Of a stretch of 64,000 nucleotides of DNA, positions 13,067 to 23,623 are shown in pieces. The notes beneath the pieces were generated by a model. The model did not search any database. It was not told the DNA's origin and worked only from the letters and a program-made list of their open reading frames with translations. The DNA is taken from NCBI GenBank assembly GCA_025618425.1, contig CM046847.1:518634-582633 (forward strand), in the 5' to 3' direction. The position numbers and the translations under genes are program-made. Positions within the stretch are counted from its first letter, which is position 1. Each line of letters begins with the position of its first letter. This stretch comes from Heliocidaris tuberculata. Taxonomy: Eukaryota > Echinodermata > Echinoidea > Camarodonta > Echinometridae.

Positions 13067-13175
13067 CAATGACATAACAAAAGCAATGTCCCTTGGGAAG
13101 GAAGTAAATAATCCATTTATAGATCTTAATTGGATTATAATTCATTCCCAAGGGACATTGCTTTTATATGTCATT
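13067..13175. repeat. Long near-perfect hairpin
   Basis: Arms of about 45 bp (13067-13114 and 13131-13175), both containing AGCAATGTCCCTTGGGAA or its complement, around a loop of about 15 nt. It could be a small foldback element or a transcribed hairpin; nothing in the sequence decides this. Confidence 0.8.
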
Positions 13176-13379
13176 AATTAACATATTTTGTCCACAGTGC
13201 ACTTCGCATCCAAAAGACTCCTTAATTTCACCCGAAATCAAAAGCTTCCCATTTCTTAAGTGTAATGACAGGGTATTACGATCTGGTGCTTTCTTTTTTT
13301 CTTCATCTCATTTTTTTTCCTACCCATTTCTCTCACTTCTTTCCTGTTAGTTAGGCGGTATATTTCTCTTCCTGCATTG

Positions 13380-13510
13380 AAATATATCAAATATTTTGTC
13401 TCTTTCTACGGCCCAAAATACTGGAACTCACTTAGCAGCGATATAATCAACTCCCAAAGTATAAACTGTTTCTAAAGCAAGTTTTAAACAAAAATCTTCT
13501 TCAACCATAT
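13380..13510 (+). mobile_element. LINE ORF2 C-terminal remnant
   Basis: The plus strand reads FYGPKYWNSLSSDIINSQS and then stop-interrupted frame, matching the (Y/F)GPxxWNSLP...I...S tail of LINE ORF2 proteins. Followed by CT-rich microsatellites at 13575-13740 and 13853-13920. Confidence 0.55.
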
Positions 13511-13852
13511 CATGATATGCAAATTCAAACTGAGAGAGCAGGACCCACCTCTATCTCCCCACCCCCCCCCCCTTCTCTCTCTCTCTCTCTCTCTCTCCCT
13601 TCTCTCTTCTCTGTCTTACTCCCTTTTCACCCCGTCGGCTTTTTCCTGCCCCCTCTCTCTCTCTCTCTCCCTTCTTCTCACACACAGATACACTCACTTT
13701 CTTTCACTCTCCTCCTTCCTCCATCCTCCTTCTCTTCATTCTCTTTTTGAGATTATTCATGATTTTATACATAAGGACAAGGGAATGATCATTTCTTCTT
13801 TTTCCTAGGTAAGGGTATTGTCCACCCCCGTTCCCCCCCCCCCCCCCGAAGC

Positions 13853-13892
<40 letters not shown>

Positions 13893-14316
13893 TTCTCTCT
13901 CTCTCTCTTTCTCTCTCATGATCTCTCTTTTCTTCCTCTTCTTATTATTTTCTCTTCTCTTCTCTTTTATCATAAAAGCCCTGCCTTTTCAAAAGATGGT
14001 CGGCCATAACCCCCCCCCCCCCCCCCTGCCCCGGCCTCAAAATTTTGACTGCAGAGTCGGACCGATCGCCGCGAAATTTTGATCACAGCTCAAAAGATAT
14101 TCATAGAAAATGACTGCATCATTACTTTGTTGGCGGTTTTTCGACGAAAATGACAATTTTTAAAAGTTACTAAATCTATTTCAATCCTAATCATATAAAT
14201 ATAATATTTTTACAATTGAACAAAGAAGGTTTGTGGAAATTAGCTTTTTATGACGAATGTCCCTAATAAACCTCATGAGTCTTGGCGGCCTGGCAAATAA
14301 TTGATTTTAACTTAAA
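13511..14316. repeat. CT-rich microsatellite region
   Basis: Consists of (CT)n tracts, a poly-C run near 13835 and another near 14011, then AT-rich unique-looking DNA. No gene seen. Confidence 0.75.
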
Positions 14317-15700
14317 GGGGAAGTCCTATACCTGGCATTAAGTTGATCTGAATAAAAGCAGAAATATGAGAGAAGTAGATAGTGAAAGTTTGAGCAAAAT
14401 CTGTTAAGAAAAAAAAATCATAAAGCGCAGATATTATATATATATTCTACTGCGCTGCAAGAGTTCTTTGATGTGCTTGTAACTATGATGAGTAATTAAA
14501 TGAAAAGATATGCTTTTAGTTTTGATTTGTCGGAATATTCACAGTTGGGGATTTCCTGATATCTAATGGTAAGTTGTTTCACAGTTTGGGGGCTGCGCAT
14601 ACAAATACTATTTTTGTTTTATATGTTGGGGTTTGCAGTAGTAAAGTATCCTGATAACTGCGCGGGTTGTAGGTATGTTTATGAGCTTTGAGTTGTAATA
14701 GTTCTATACGATATAAATAGGGGCTTGAACAATCAGAGCTTTATAGACAATCAACAGGACTTTAAAATATATTCTTTGTCGCACTGGACAGGTAGCCAGT
14801 GCAGATCCCTCAAAACAGGGGTGATCCTTGAGAATTTGGAGCATTCACAAATCAATGTTGCACAAAGGTTTTGGACTCGATGCATTCGTCATATTTGAGA
14901 GTCAGGGAGTCCATACAATAACTCATTACATTAATCTAACTTGCTAGTGATGCATGCATGAGCAATTGTTTTCATACTATCTTGATCTAAATATTTTCTT
15001 ATGTGTCTGAGATTATATACCATGTAGTATGATGATTTACATACATTGGTAATGTGTGCTTCCATATTCAAATGACTGTCAAAATGCACTCCCAGATTTC
15101 TAGCATTCATAAGATGGTTTTATAACAGAACTTCGTACAGATATCCCATTGAAATTGGATACCTGTATAGATGTGCCAATGATCAACAATTCAGTTTTAT
15201 ATATCATTTAGCATGAGTTTGTTTTGCAGCAGAAATTTGAAGGTTATCATTTTTTCAGTGAAGTTGTAATCAAACACAAATTGGTAACTCCCATTTGCTC
15301 TGTGGAGAAAATTTCATAGATTTCCAGTTTCTCAGTTCCGAAAAAAGGAATAGATTTGTTTCATATATATAGGTTGTGCGTAAAACATATTTACAATGAT
15401 TATATCTTATGGTGCATGTATGAATATTTTCTTAAGAGGAAATGGAAATTTACTGTTTTTAGTACAGGGCAAATGCATGGGAGAGAAGCTCGCCACTGAT
15501 CTCTACGTAAAAAAAAAATTACATAGAGATCAGTGGAGCTCTCAAGATATTACGTCACGGAGTTGCCAATTTGTGTTTGATTGATTACAACTTCAAAAAT
15601 TCATAACTTTCTTATATCTCATCGGATTTCGCTCAAATTTTCATCGGTCCGTTTCTTTAATTGTCTCCTTCTTTTAAAGGTAATGTTTAGTTTTGGTATA
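14317..15700. mobile_element. MITE split by a LINE insertion
   Basis: The left part (14317-14455) carries AAGTTGATCTGAATAAA and GTTTGAGCAAAATCTGTTAA; the right part (about 15240-15700) carries TTGTAATCAAACACAAATTGG, a central hairpin at 15491-15536 and the inverted end. An uninterrupted relative lies at 62001-62520. The LINE segment between the parts is listed separately. Confidence 0.65.
14456..15235 (-). mobile_element. LINE reverse-transcriptase C-terminal fragment, decayed
   Basis: The minus strand, with frameshifts and stops, reads KTELLIIGTS, RNLGVHFDSHLNMEAHI, ITPVLRDLHWLPV, QRIYFKVLLIVYKAL and other landmarks of CR1/L2-type LINE ORF2 C-termini, in order. It is a dead 5'-truncated copy lying inside a MITE. 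Confidence 0.75.
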
Positions 15701-15888
15701 CTTCCTCAAAAAAAATTCGTCAGATTTCTTGGATTTTTGTAGATGAAAAGCAAGATACTAGCAATACTAAGATGCTGTGAAGATTTTCACCTCCTAAAGA
15801 GAAATTTTACAAATGAGGGGTAAAAATAATTTATATACCGGGCCAGGCATATAAACTCCAATCAAAGGCAGCGTGCACTATTGTAACG

Positions 15889-16415
15889 TACGGAAGCTTA
15901 AAAGTGCCACCGAGATGATGAGATGATAATTCCTCGTCTTCTCGACCTTTTTTGGTCCATGGAGGCGAGAAGGCGAGATTAGTCATATCTCGTCTTCTCG
16001 ACCATTTTTTGGTCCCAGAAGGCGAGAACGAAGGCAAGATCCCGTATCTCGTCTTCTCGACCTTTTTTGGTGCAAGAAGGCGAGAAGACGAGATTTGGAA
16101 TCTTGCCTTCTCATACCCAAGAAGTCGAGAAGACGAGATTTGGAATCTCACCTTCTCGCCTTCTTGGACCCAAGAAATTGAGAAGACGATAGGCTGGATC
16201 TCGCCTTCTCGCCTTCTCGCCTTCTCGGACCAAAAAAAAAGGGCGAGAAGACGGCACTGGAAGACGGGATGCCGGATCTCGCCTTCTCGCCTTCTCGGAC
16301 CAAAAAAGGTCGAGAAGACGAAAAGCCGGATATCGCCTTCTCGCCTTCTCGGACCAAAAAGTCGACAAGACGAGGAATTATCTTGTCATCTCGGTGGCAC
16401 TTTTAAGCTTCCGTA
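15889..16415. mobile_element. 527-bp TIR element with (CTTCTCGCC)-type core
   Basis: The ends TACGGAAGCTTAAAAGTGCC and its reverse complement are near-perfect for about 30 bp and extend imperfectly to about 60 bp. The core is a series of GCCTTCTCGCCTTCTCGGAC-like motifs and their complements around TTTTTTGGTCC. Open frames across it are artefacts of the repeat. No clear target duplication was found. Confidence 0.8.
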
Positions 16416-17749
16416 AAAATGGGATGGTCCAACCACGAGGATTTTCTTAATGATTCTGATAAGGGGTAAACAGTTTTGTGGAATACCGTTTCTGTTACTT
16501 TTTTCCGTAAACTTTAGATTCTCCTAAGGAAAGGTTTGTAAGATCATGGACCTACTATGGCATATCTGTAGTAAGATTAATTAATTAAATAGTAGACTAC
16601 TTAATCATGATAAAAAGATTAAGATTCGTTTGATTAATTTGCGGACCACTTGTCCTTACTTTAAAGTAGTCAGCATGGCTATTCAGTCGGTTGAATTAAT
16701 ATATAGTAGACTAATTACTTTACATTGTTATCACTTTTATTCGTCAAATAAATAGTTCGTGTATCAGTAATTCAAATAATGACCAGACATAAATTTGATA
16801 GAAACTTAATTATGCAACATTACTTTCTTTAATTTTAACCCAACCCAATCCGAATGTATATAATCACCCCATCTACTAAAAATAACTACATCTCAGGGGT
16901 CGCGGAGCGTTTATGAAAGTGGAGGGGGCTGATTTGATTTCACTCATTAATGACAATTTTCGAACCTTTTTCCGAGGTTTTATGACACGTGACTACTCAA
17001 ATAAGTGGGGGAGGGGGGCTACAGTCCCCCAGCCCCCCGCCCCCCCCCCCGGTTCCGCGGCCGATGCATCTGATCAACTTGTATGCTTTTTTATCGGAAT
17101 TGGAAATAAAATGAAATGAAATGAAAAACTGCACAGAAAACTGTCTTGTTGAAGTTCTTCATGTTAAGAAAATGCTGTTGTTCAGAAAAACAAGTCATGC
17201 AAGACTTGGTTCGTATTTTTATCCATCGCGTATAATGGAAAACGCAACAAGGCTTTGCTCCATTCGCAAATGCTCCGTTAGAAAGCTGTTCAGTTAGGTT
17301 TTGAAATGAAAGAATCGCTGCTTAATCAGAATTGTATTGGTAAAGGCCACTGAGTTAACCCATCCTTTTGTTAAATCTTACTTTTTATCATGATTGTCCG
17401 GCGTGTCAAAGGCTCTTAAAAGAGTCTTATCCGGACTACAAAATCGATGGAGTGAACTCTGCCAAACAGCGCTATTCAAAGGATTCGTCTTGCCACTCTC
17501 TCTCTCTCACTCTCTTGCAAAGAAGTGTGTCTGTGCACTTCAAATGGTTGCTTCGTCATGAAATCTGGAGTTCATTCAAAAGATCACAATTAATTAGCTG
17601 CAGCTCATTAAAGTCACCAAGTCCAGACATGCGAGAATAGCTTGTTTTGGGAAGATGATTTGAAAAGAAGTTGTATACATCTTGGAAACGTATAGCGTTT
17701 AGAAGGTTGGTAATCAAACCACTTAGTTTCATCGTAAACATTAATATAA
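16416..17749. other. Intergenic DNA and probable FAM124 5' flank
   Basis: AT-rich with a poly-C run near 17040. No coding exon recognised. It must hold the promoter or 5' UTR of the FAM124-like gene; no obvious TATA box or conserved site was identified. Confidence 0.5.
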
Positions 17750-19145
17750 ATGGAGCAAATGGCTAACTTAAATGATACTGACGATGTCATCATAGAGGCG
17801 GATAATGGTGATATCATACCTACACTCGAAGAAGCCATCAATATCTTTGCAGATTATGATGGAAGCGATACTACCTTAGTGAACAACGGTGATGACTCTA
17901 TATCCAATAGGAAGCCATTAGACTGTGTAATCGACAATGACATTGTCATACTCGGTAAAGACCTTGAAGCTAATCACCTCAAAGAAAAGGATTTGCACGA
18001 TCCAAACTATAATCTTGTAAACACACGCGTTTCAAGTTATTTGTCTTCGTGGAGAAAGTCTACCTCTGGTTATAAGCCTGCTATCCCGGTCATCGCCGAA
18101 GACGCCACAAAGCAGGAGGTTCGACTAGACGATCAGACAGTCATCGACAAAGGAACGGTTAAGACCAGGTCCACGTCGGAATTTGTGGAAAATGTTGATC
18201 TTTGTGAAACACCTACACCCTCTACAAACAACGTCTCATTATTAGAGAAGGACAGATTGGATGAGAAAGCTTCAGGTGTTAAGGAACAAATGTTATTTCG
18301 AGGAAGAAGGCATTCATTGGAAAACGTTACTATTAACAAAGAATCATTTGATATTAAAGCAAAAATCATCGAGATGCCTTCCCGGAAAGACGAAATTCAA
18401 ACTTTAAAGCTCGAAGAGGATGACACTCAGAGAGTTAAGAAAAACAACAACCAGAATGATCTCTTAGATTTGATGTCAAATAAAGACAAATCTAGCGAAT
18501 TAAAGGCTTCGTCATTTTCTCTTCCAAACACACCTCGTAACTTGAGTCCATCATGCCTTTTGTCTGGCAAATCTCGACGACCACGCCGTTACTCCTTGGC
18601 AGATGTCAGTAACATGGGTTTGAGTGTACTTGAAGATAAATCTTTTGCTCGAGAGATTCGTCAGCATCAACTTCTCTTACGGAAGAGAAACATCGGGGAT
18701 CCTATCATTGAAGCAAACAATGAAGAAGGAGAAAGTGACAAAAGTCATGATGCTGGCAAAGTGGAAAGTTCGTCATCAGTAGATTTAACGTCCCCTCGTG
18801 AACGAGCCAAATATCTACAACGAAGAAGAGCTTCACATGGTACCATCGCACCTATTCTACCAAGTCTTCATCTACCTCGTTCACCTCGGAGTAGTGTTAT
18901 TTATAGTTCAGCATCTAGTCAGACACTCGACGCTGACATCGCAAGCCAAGATGATGACAGGGAATTATCGTCATCAAGCGCAGAGGCCAAAGATGATTCG
19001 ACCATGTCTGAAAACGAAAACAAGGAGCGACTGAATGCCTACAGGCAAAACAAGAGACGATCATCATGGGCGTGTACAGGGGCTTATTCCAACATCAAAC
19101 CAATCTCTGCAATGGATCTTCTTCGACAGAGTACTCTATCTCATG
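17750..19145 (+). CDS. FAM124: FAM124-like coding exon 1
   Basis: Encodes residues 1-465 plus one base. Predicted disordered: rich in Ser, Asp, Glu, Lys and Arg, with no recognised domain. Open for 1.4 kb with gene-like codon use, unlike the surrounding DNA. Confidence 0.9.
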
Positions 19146-22100
19146 GTAATATTAATTAACCTTTCATTTTACAAAGTATAGACAAGGGGAATGATAGAGT
19201 AAAATGAGGGTGGGAGTGAGGATGGGGAGAAGCGATTGAACGGCACAATCATGCTCCGGCGACTATTTCTCGGCGGTAAACTAACCGAATTCTAAATTTC
19301 AACCCTGGACCAAAACACTATTCCTAACCCTAACCCTAAACCCAAAGTCTAAACCTAACCTAAAACCAAATTGTAACCCTAACTCTATATATTTTGAAGA
19401 AATAAAACCCGGAGCACATGTCGCTGTCCAGAGCATAATGTCGGGGCATCTGAAATGAGGACAGGGAGAGGAATATGAGGGGTCATTTGGAAATGATAAG
19501 AGGAGAGAGTCAATTGGGAATGACGGTGAGAGGAGGGCGGGTATGGGTTTTATCAAGAATTAAGATGAAGAGAATTAAGGGAACATGAGAGTAGGAGGAT
19601 TTTAATATTTCGAACAAAAAAGGGAGAAGAAGATGTAAATTATTGAAAATGGGATTGAGAGGCGGGGAGGGGAGGGGTTGATGAGAAACGAGGATGGGGA
19701 GGAGGAGGGGGTTAATTCATGATTAGGGTAAGAGGAGGATAGATCAGTTAAGAACGAGGGTGGGGAGAAGCCGGGTGGTAAGCTGAAAAATATGGGTGGG
19801 AGGGAGAGTGGGGAATATATTGGATACCGTTTATTTCACTTGCTCTTCGACCGTCCGATTTTGAATATTTGGAATTCCTATTTAGTGTATCGCTTTTCAC
19901 CATTTTCTGTGAGAAGATGACGAATTAGTTCATTACTTCTAATATCAAATTTTGAAATCACTGTTTGATCAAACGATCAAACGATCAAAGCTCTGAAAGA
20001 TATTGGGAAAAAAATATTTCAGGGGATGCGGAACGCTTTTAGAAGTGTGATGAGCGAAGTCCACACCAGCTTGGGGTGCGATTCACACATGCATCGGCGT
20101 CTAGAGGTGTTTGAGCCCGAATACTGCCTGATAAGCCCATTTCTACTATATCTTTGAAACTCCTAAACAGAAATATTTAGTGCATAATTAATAAAATTTT
20201 CTGAAAATCGTGTTCATTCCTATTTACTGATAGGCTATTTTGTTGTTTAAAATCAATGGTGAATTGGATTCGAATTTTCATTCGAGCACAGAATTATTTT
20301 TGAGCCTGAATTCTGATCAAAGAGAAATCAATCAAAATGATAAGCCTTCATGAATTAACATGCATTAGTAGCCGTGTGTAACCTCGAACTATCCACTATT
20401 ATTCTCAAATACAAAGACTCAAAGAGTTAATTCAGCATAATCGTGACAATCGCATGAGTATAGCCGGCCGCGGCAATTACAGTTTATGGAAGGAATAATA
20501 TAACCAGCAAAAGGCTTTAGGCATGAAAGAATCTCAGAACACATGCAAAAATTTATCGAGGTAAATGTAGCGTTTCGCAAATGTGTCTCAAAATATTTCT
20601 ATTGATGTTGGAGCAATTTAGTTTTAAAAAAGGAGAGAAAATAGGAAAAGCAGTAAACATATGCTCGTTAGTTAGTAGGGTCTTTTATTATCTTCTTCTC
20701 TATCGTCTAAATTTTGTCGAAAAATCTAAGTGTGTGTGATTTAGATAAATAGGGACTAGAAGCCTATAATTATATAGCACCCTTTCCTTTATGTACTTTT
20801 ACTTTCAAATAGACTATTGTTAAAAAATAGATCGGAGTCTAGCCAATACAGTAAGCTTCTGTGCGAATTGTTGATCACAAAAAATTACTAACGCCTCCAT
20901 CACTTTCTGAAAAGACATTTGTTGCACTGGCACTGTCCATGGTAGTCTCTCACTCGAGACCCGAGTCGTATATATACTGCCCCCCTTCTCGATAATGTAT
21001 AATGTAATGATAAATGGGAACAGTCAACTATAAATGAATGATTCAACTGATACTCCAGCAGTAATGTTATTCGCAGAAAAGCGTTAAGTTTCCTGTTTCC
21101 CACCGGCTTTCTTGAATATTTTTATATGAATATGACAAAGATCAAAAGTCAGAAAAGTGTGTAAAACCTAGGCTATAGATAATCGATGGTCATTCCTACT
21201 ATCTTTCCAGTCCATTAGCAATAAGAAAAGTCACTTGTTCCTATTGCGATCAATATAATTCTGACATCTCCTGTTTATCTCCTGTTCATCTACTGTGATC
21301 GACTAGAGTCGTAACATCGATCAGAACAAGTATAGATTAAAATTTTTGAAAGAGAGATTGAAACAAACAATTTATCGCCAAGCATACATAGGAGAGATCG
21401 ATTTGCCGGTGTTATATAAAGCTGACACACCGAGGTCGTGATCTAAACTCTTGGGAATTATCATCAGTTTCTAATATTTACTAAAGTTAAATGTCCTCTT
21501 CTCAATGGATGGATATATGAACCAATTCACGTCGTAAGCTCGGTCATTCAGAAAAAAATGAACAAATAGGCTTATATTGAGTTTGAAAGAAAAAGTAATT
21601 TACAGCACGGTCATTTTCGGATGTGTATCGTTGGTTCAGTCATGGTGTTGGTGGGCACCAACTATAGGTTTAAGAAATTTGAGGGTTTGGAAGGGGACAT
21701 TTGTCACTCTCTTTCCACACATTTTTATATTTTTCTTCCTCCCCCTTTTTTCACTCTCTCTCTCTCTCTCTCTCTCTCGCTTTCCGTTCTCAATTGTTGT
21801 CGTTCTACTGAAGGGGTTAAGTATACCCCATGCCAAAAATACAAAATGTCCTGTAATTGACGATAAAATTCATTTTGGGGAGAGCATTTTCACTGGACGT
21901 CTGTTTTCTTGTTTTTCTTTCTGGTCACCCCATATTTGATTTATATATTATCAATTTGCATAATAGGAAGGTTGAATACAGGGGGCCTACATAATTATAA
22001 GTGGGCAAATAAGTTTTCTGATTCTGTTATATGGAAGGATATAGGGTTAGCAATGTGATGTGAAAATAGATTGTTATTGAAATGCTATCCCATAGAAATT

Positions 22101-23623
22101 GACTAGAAATATTCAAAACTTTTAAAAGATCAAAATCAGTTAAGACTGATTTGATGCCACATGTTTGTCAAGTCTCGTTTACCTAAACCTTTGTTCATTG
22201 CTTTAATTGATATTTCCAAAACCTCACATCTAGAAGGCCTATATACCCTTCAGGAATGAGACAAAGCACTTCCACTATAAAAAATACGTAGTGTCCTCTC
22301 CATGATTATTTATTGGCCGTAAATTTCAATGAAACAAACCATTAATGCCGTATACTGGGGAGGGGAGGGGGCGGTCCACTTGGTCAAGCCGGACTTCCCT
22401 CCTATTCAGTATTGTGAAATGAGAAAAGACATTGTGGAGCATGTAGGTCCATGGGGTGCTTCATCAAGCGAAGTGCCCAAATACTCATGCAGGAGCGGAC
22501 GCCAATCAGTTTGGTCAAATTAATAAGTGAGGTTGTTCCCATGAGCAGAAGTGCCATGGAGGAGACCAGCCAGGACTGTTAACCCTCATCAAGAAATCCT
22601 TATTACTTGTCATCAATTTTGTAACTTACATGTATATCCATGCCCAATAATATTAACGCTTCATTTCATTTTCATTTTCTAGAGAGCAAATTGGGAACAT
22701 CTGCCTTACGTGATCCATATCATATGACAGTGCATTTCATCACGGACCCAGGTCAGGCAGAGGGTCTTCGGAACTTCTTACGGGCAATAACTTCTGCTAT
22801 AGTACCTCACTTTGCCATTTTCAACTACGCAGAACGAAGTGTCAATGTCTGTATGCCCGAACAAGAAGACGAAGAGCAGGTCACCAAGATTCCAGCTCTA
22901 GCTATTGTTGTCTTTATACAAGAAGAATTAGGGGCGGAGAGATTGGAGAATGCACAAGGATTCTTGAAGAAAGAACCATGGGCCCTCCATCACCGATCAG
23001 AGTTAGGACCAACTGCAGTGCCATACCCAACAAACAATCAGGATTATTATGCTCATGCCAACAACATGCCACTATGGGCTGTCCGTCAGGTTCACTGTGG
23101 ATCAGATAGACTTCGTTGTCAGCTCTTTGTATCTGATGAACATTGGTCTAGTTCAATCCAACTCTACTCTACAATTCTAGGACATGGTGTACAGTATCAG
23201 AAGGAAGATTTCTGCTTCTTCAACATCTACTCGGATTCGACTCGTAACCTAGAGATCCAGTTGTCCTTGAAGAGGTTACCTTCAGAGTATACTCCACTTC
23301 CTATGGAAGATGTCATCTTGCAATTTAAGATTGCGGATATGGGAAGTCTTGTTCCTCTTCTACCTAATGTATGCAGTCCGATCAGTGAGAAGAGATGGCA
23401 AACCACCGACTTCGATGGTAATAAGATCCTTCTCTTGCGGGGAAGTGAAAAAGCTGGCAAGAATACCCCTCGGATGGATACATCACATTACACAGGAGTA
23501 TTAAAAAGAAGCAGTACTGAAAGTGACGAATCATCGCTACCGTCAGATAATGAACGCTCACGCAGTAAACAGAGAGGTAGACGTCATAAACATCTGACAC
23601 AGAATTTAACAACCATCGTTTAA
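17750..23623 (+). CDS. FAM124: FAM124-family protein with a long N-terminal extension, two coding exons
   Basis: Exons 17750-19145 and 22683-23623 join at CATG|GTAATA...TTTCTAG|AGAGC with matching phase (G+AG), giving 778 codons and a stop. An in-frame TAA immediately precedes the ATG, fixing the start in this exon. Residues about 476-716 match the FAM124 domain: DPYHMTVHFITDPG, PLWAVRQVH, DFCFFNIYS, IQLSLKRLP, VPLLPNVCSPIS, RWQTTDFDGNKILL. Vertebrate FAM124A is about 550 residues, so the 465-residue N-terminus is an unusual extension; it is acidic/Ser-rich with four Arg-Arg-x-Ser sites (Ser189, 282, 362, 439). The function of FAM124 is unknown. The VHCGS...LYSTILG stretch looks like a glyoxalase-type module, which is inference. 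The C-terminus is basic (SRSKQRGRRHKH). Confidence 0.93.
19146..22682 (+). other. FAM124-like intron
   Basis: Starts GTAATA and ends TTTTCTAG. Contains degenerate CCCTAA repeats (about 19322-19376), a purine-rich tract (about 19430-19820) and a CT microsatellite at 21749-21780. No further exon recognised. Confidence 0.8.
19322..19376 (+). repeat. Degenerate telomere-like CCCTAA repeats
   Basis: About eight imperfect units, including CCTAACCCTAACCCTAAACC, inside an intron. Short interstitial arrays like this are usual; there is no sign of a chromosome end. Confidence 0.75.
22683..23623 (+). CDS. FAM124: FAM124-like coding exon 2 (FAM124 domain)
   Basis: Encodes residues 466-778 and the stop codon. 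Contains the whole conserved FAM124 domain. The open frame extends upstream of the acceptor, but that part is intronic. Confidence 0.95.

Noticed and set aside
13512..14009. Several Ser/Leu- and Arg/Glu-rich open frames
   Set aside because: They are translations of (CT)n microsatellites on both strands, not genes.
15831..16416. Open frame of 154 codons and overlapping minus-strand frames
   Set aside because: Produced by the repetitive CTTCTCG core of a TIR element; residues repeat with the DNA motif and match no protein family.
17368..17640. 90-codon plus-strand frame just upstream of the FAM124-like start
   Set aside because: No family similarity, and an in-frame TAA directly precedes the 17750 ATG; at most 5' UTR.
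19322..19376. Telomere
   Set aside because: Short, degenerate CCCTAA repeats in an intron with genes on both sides.
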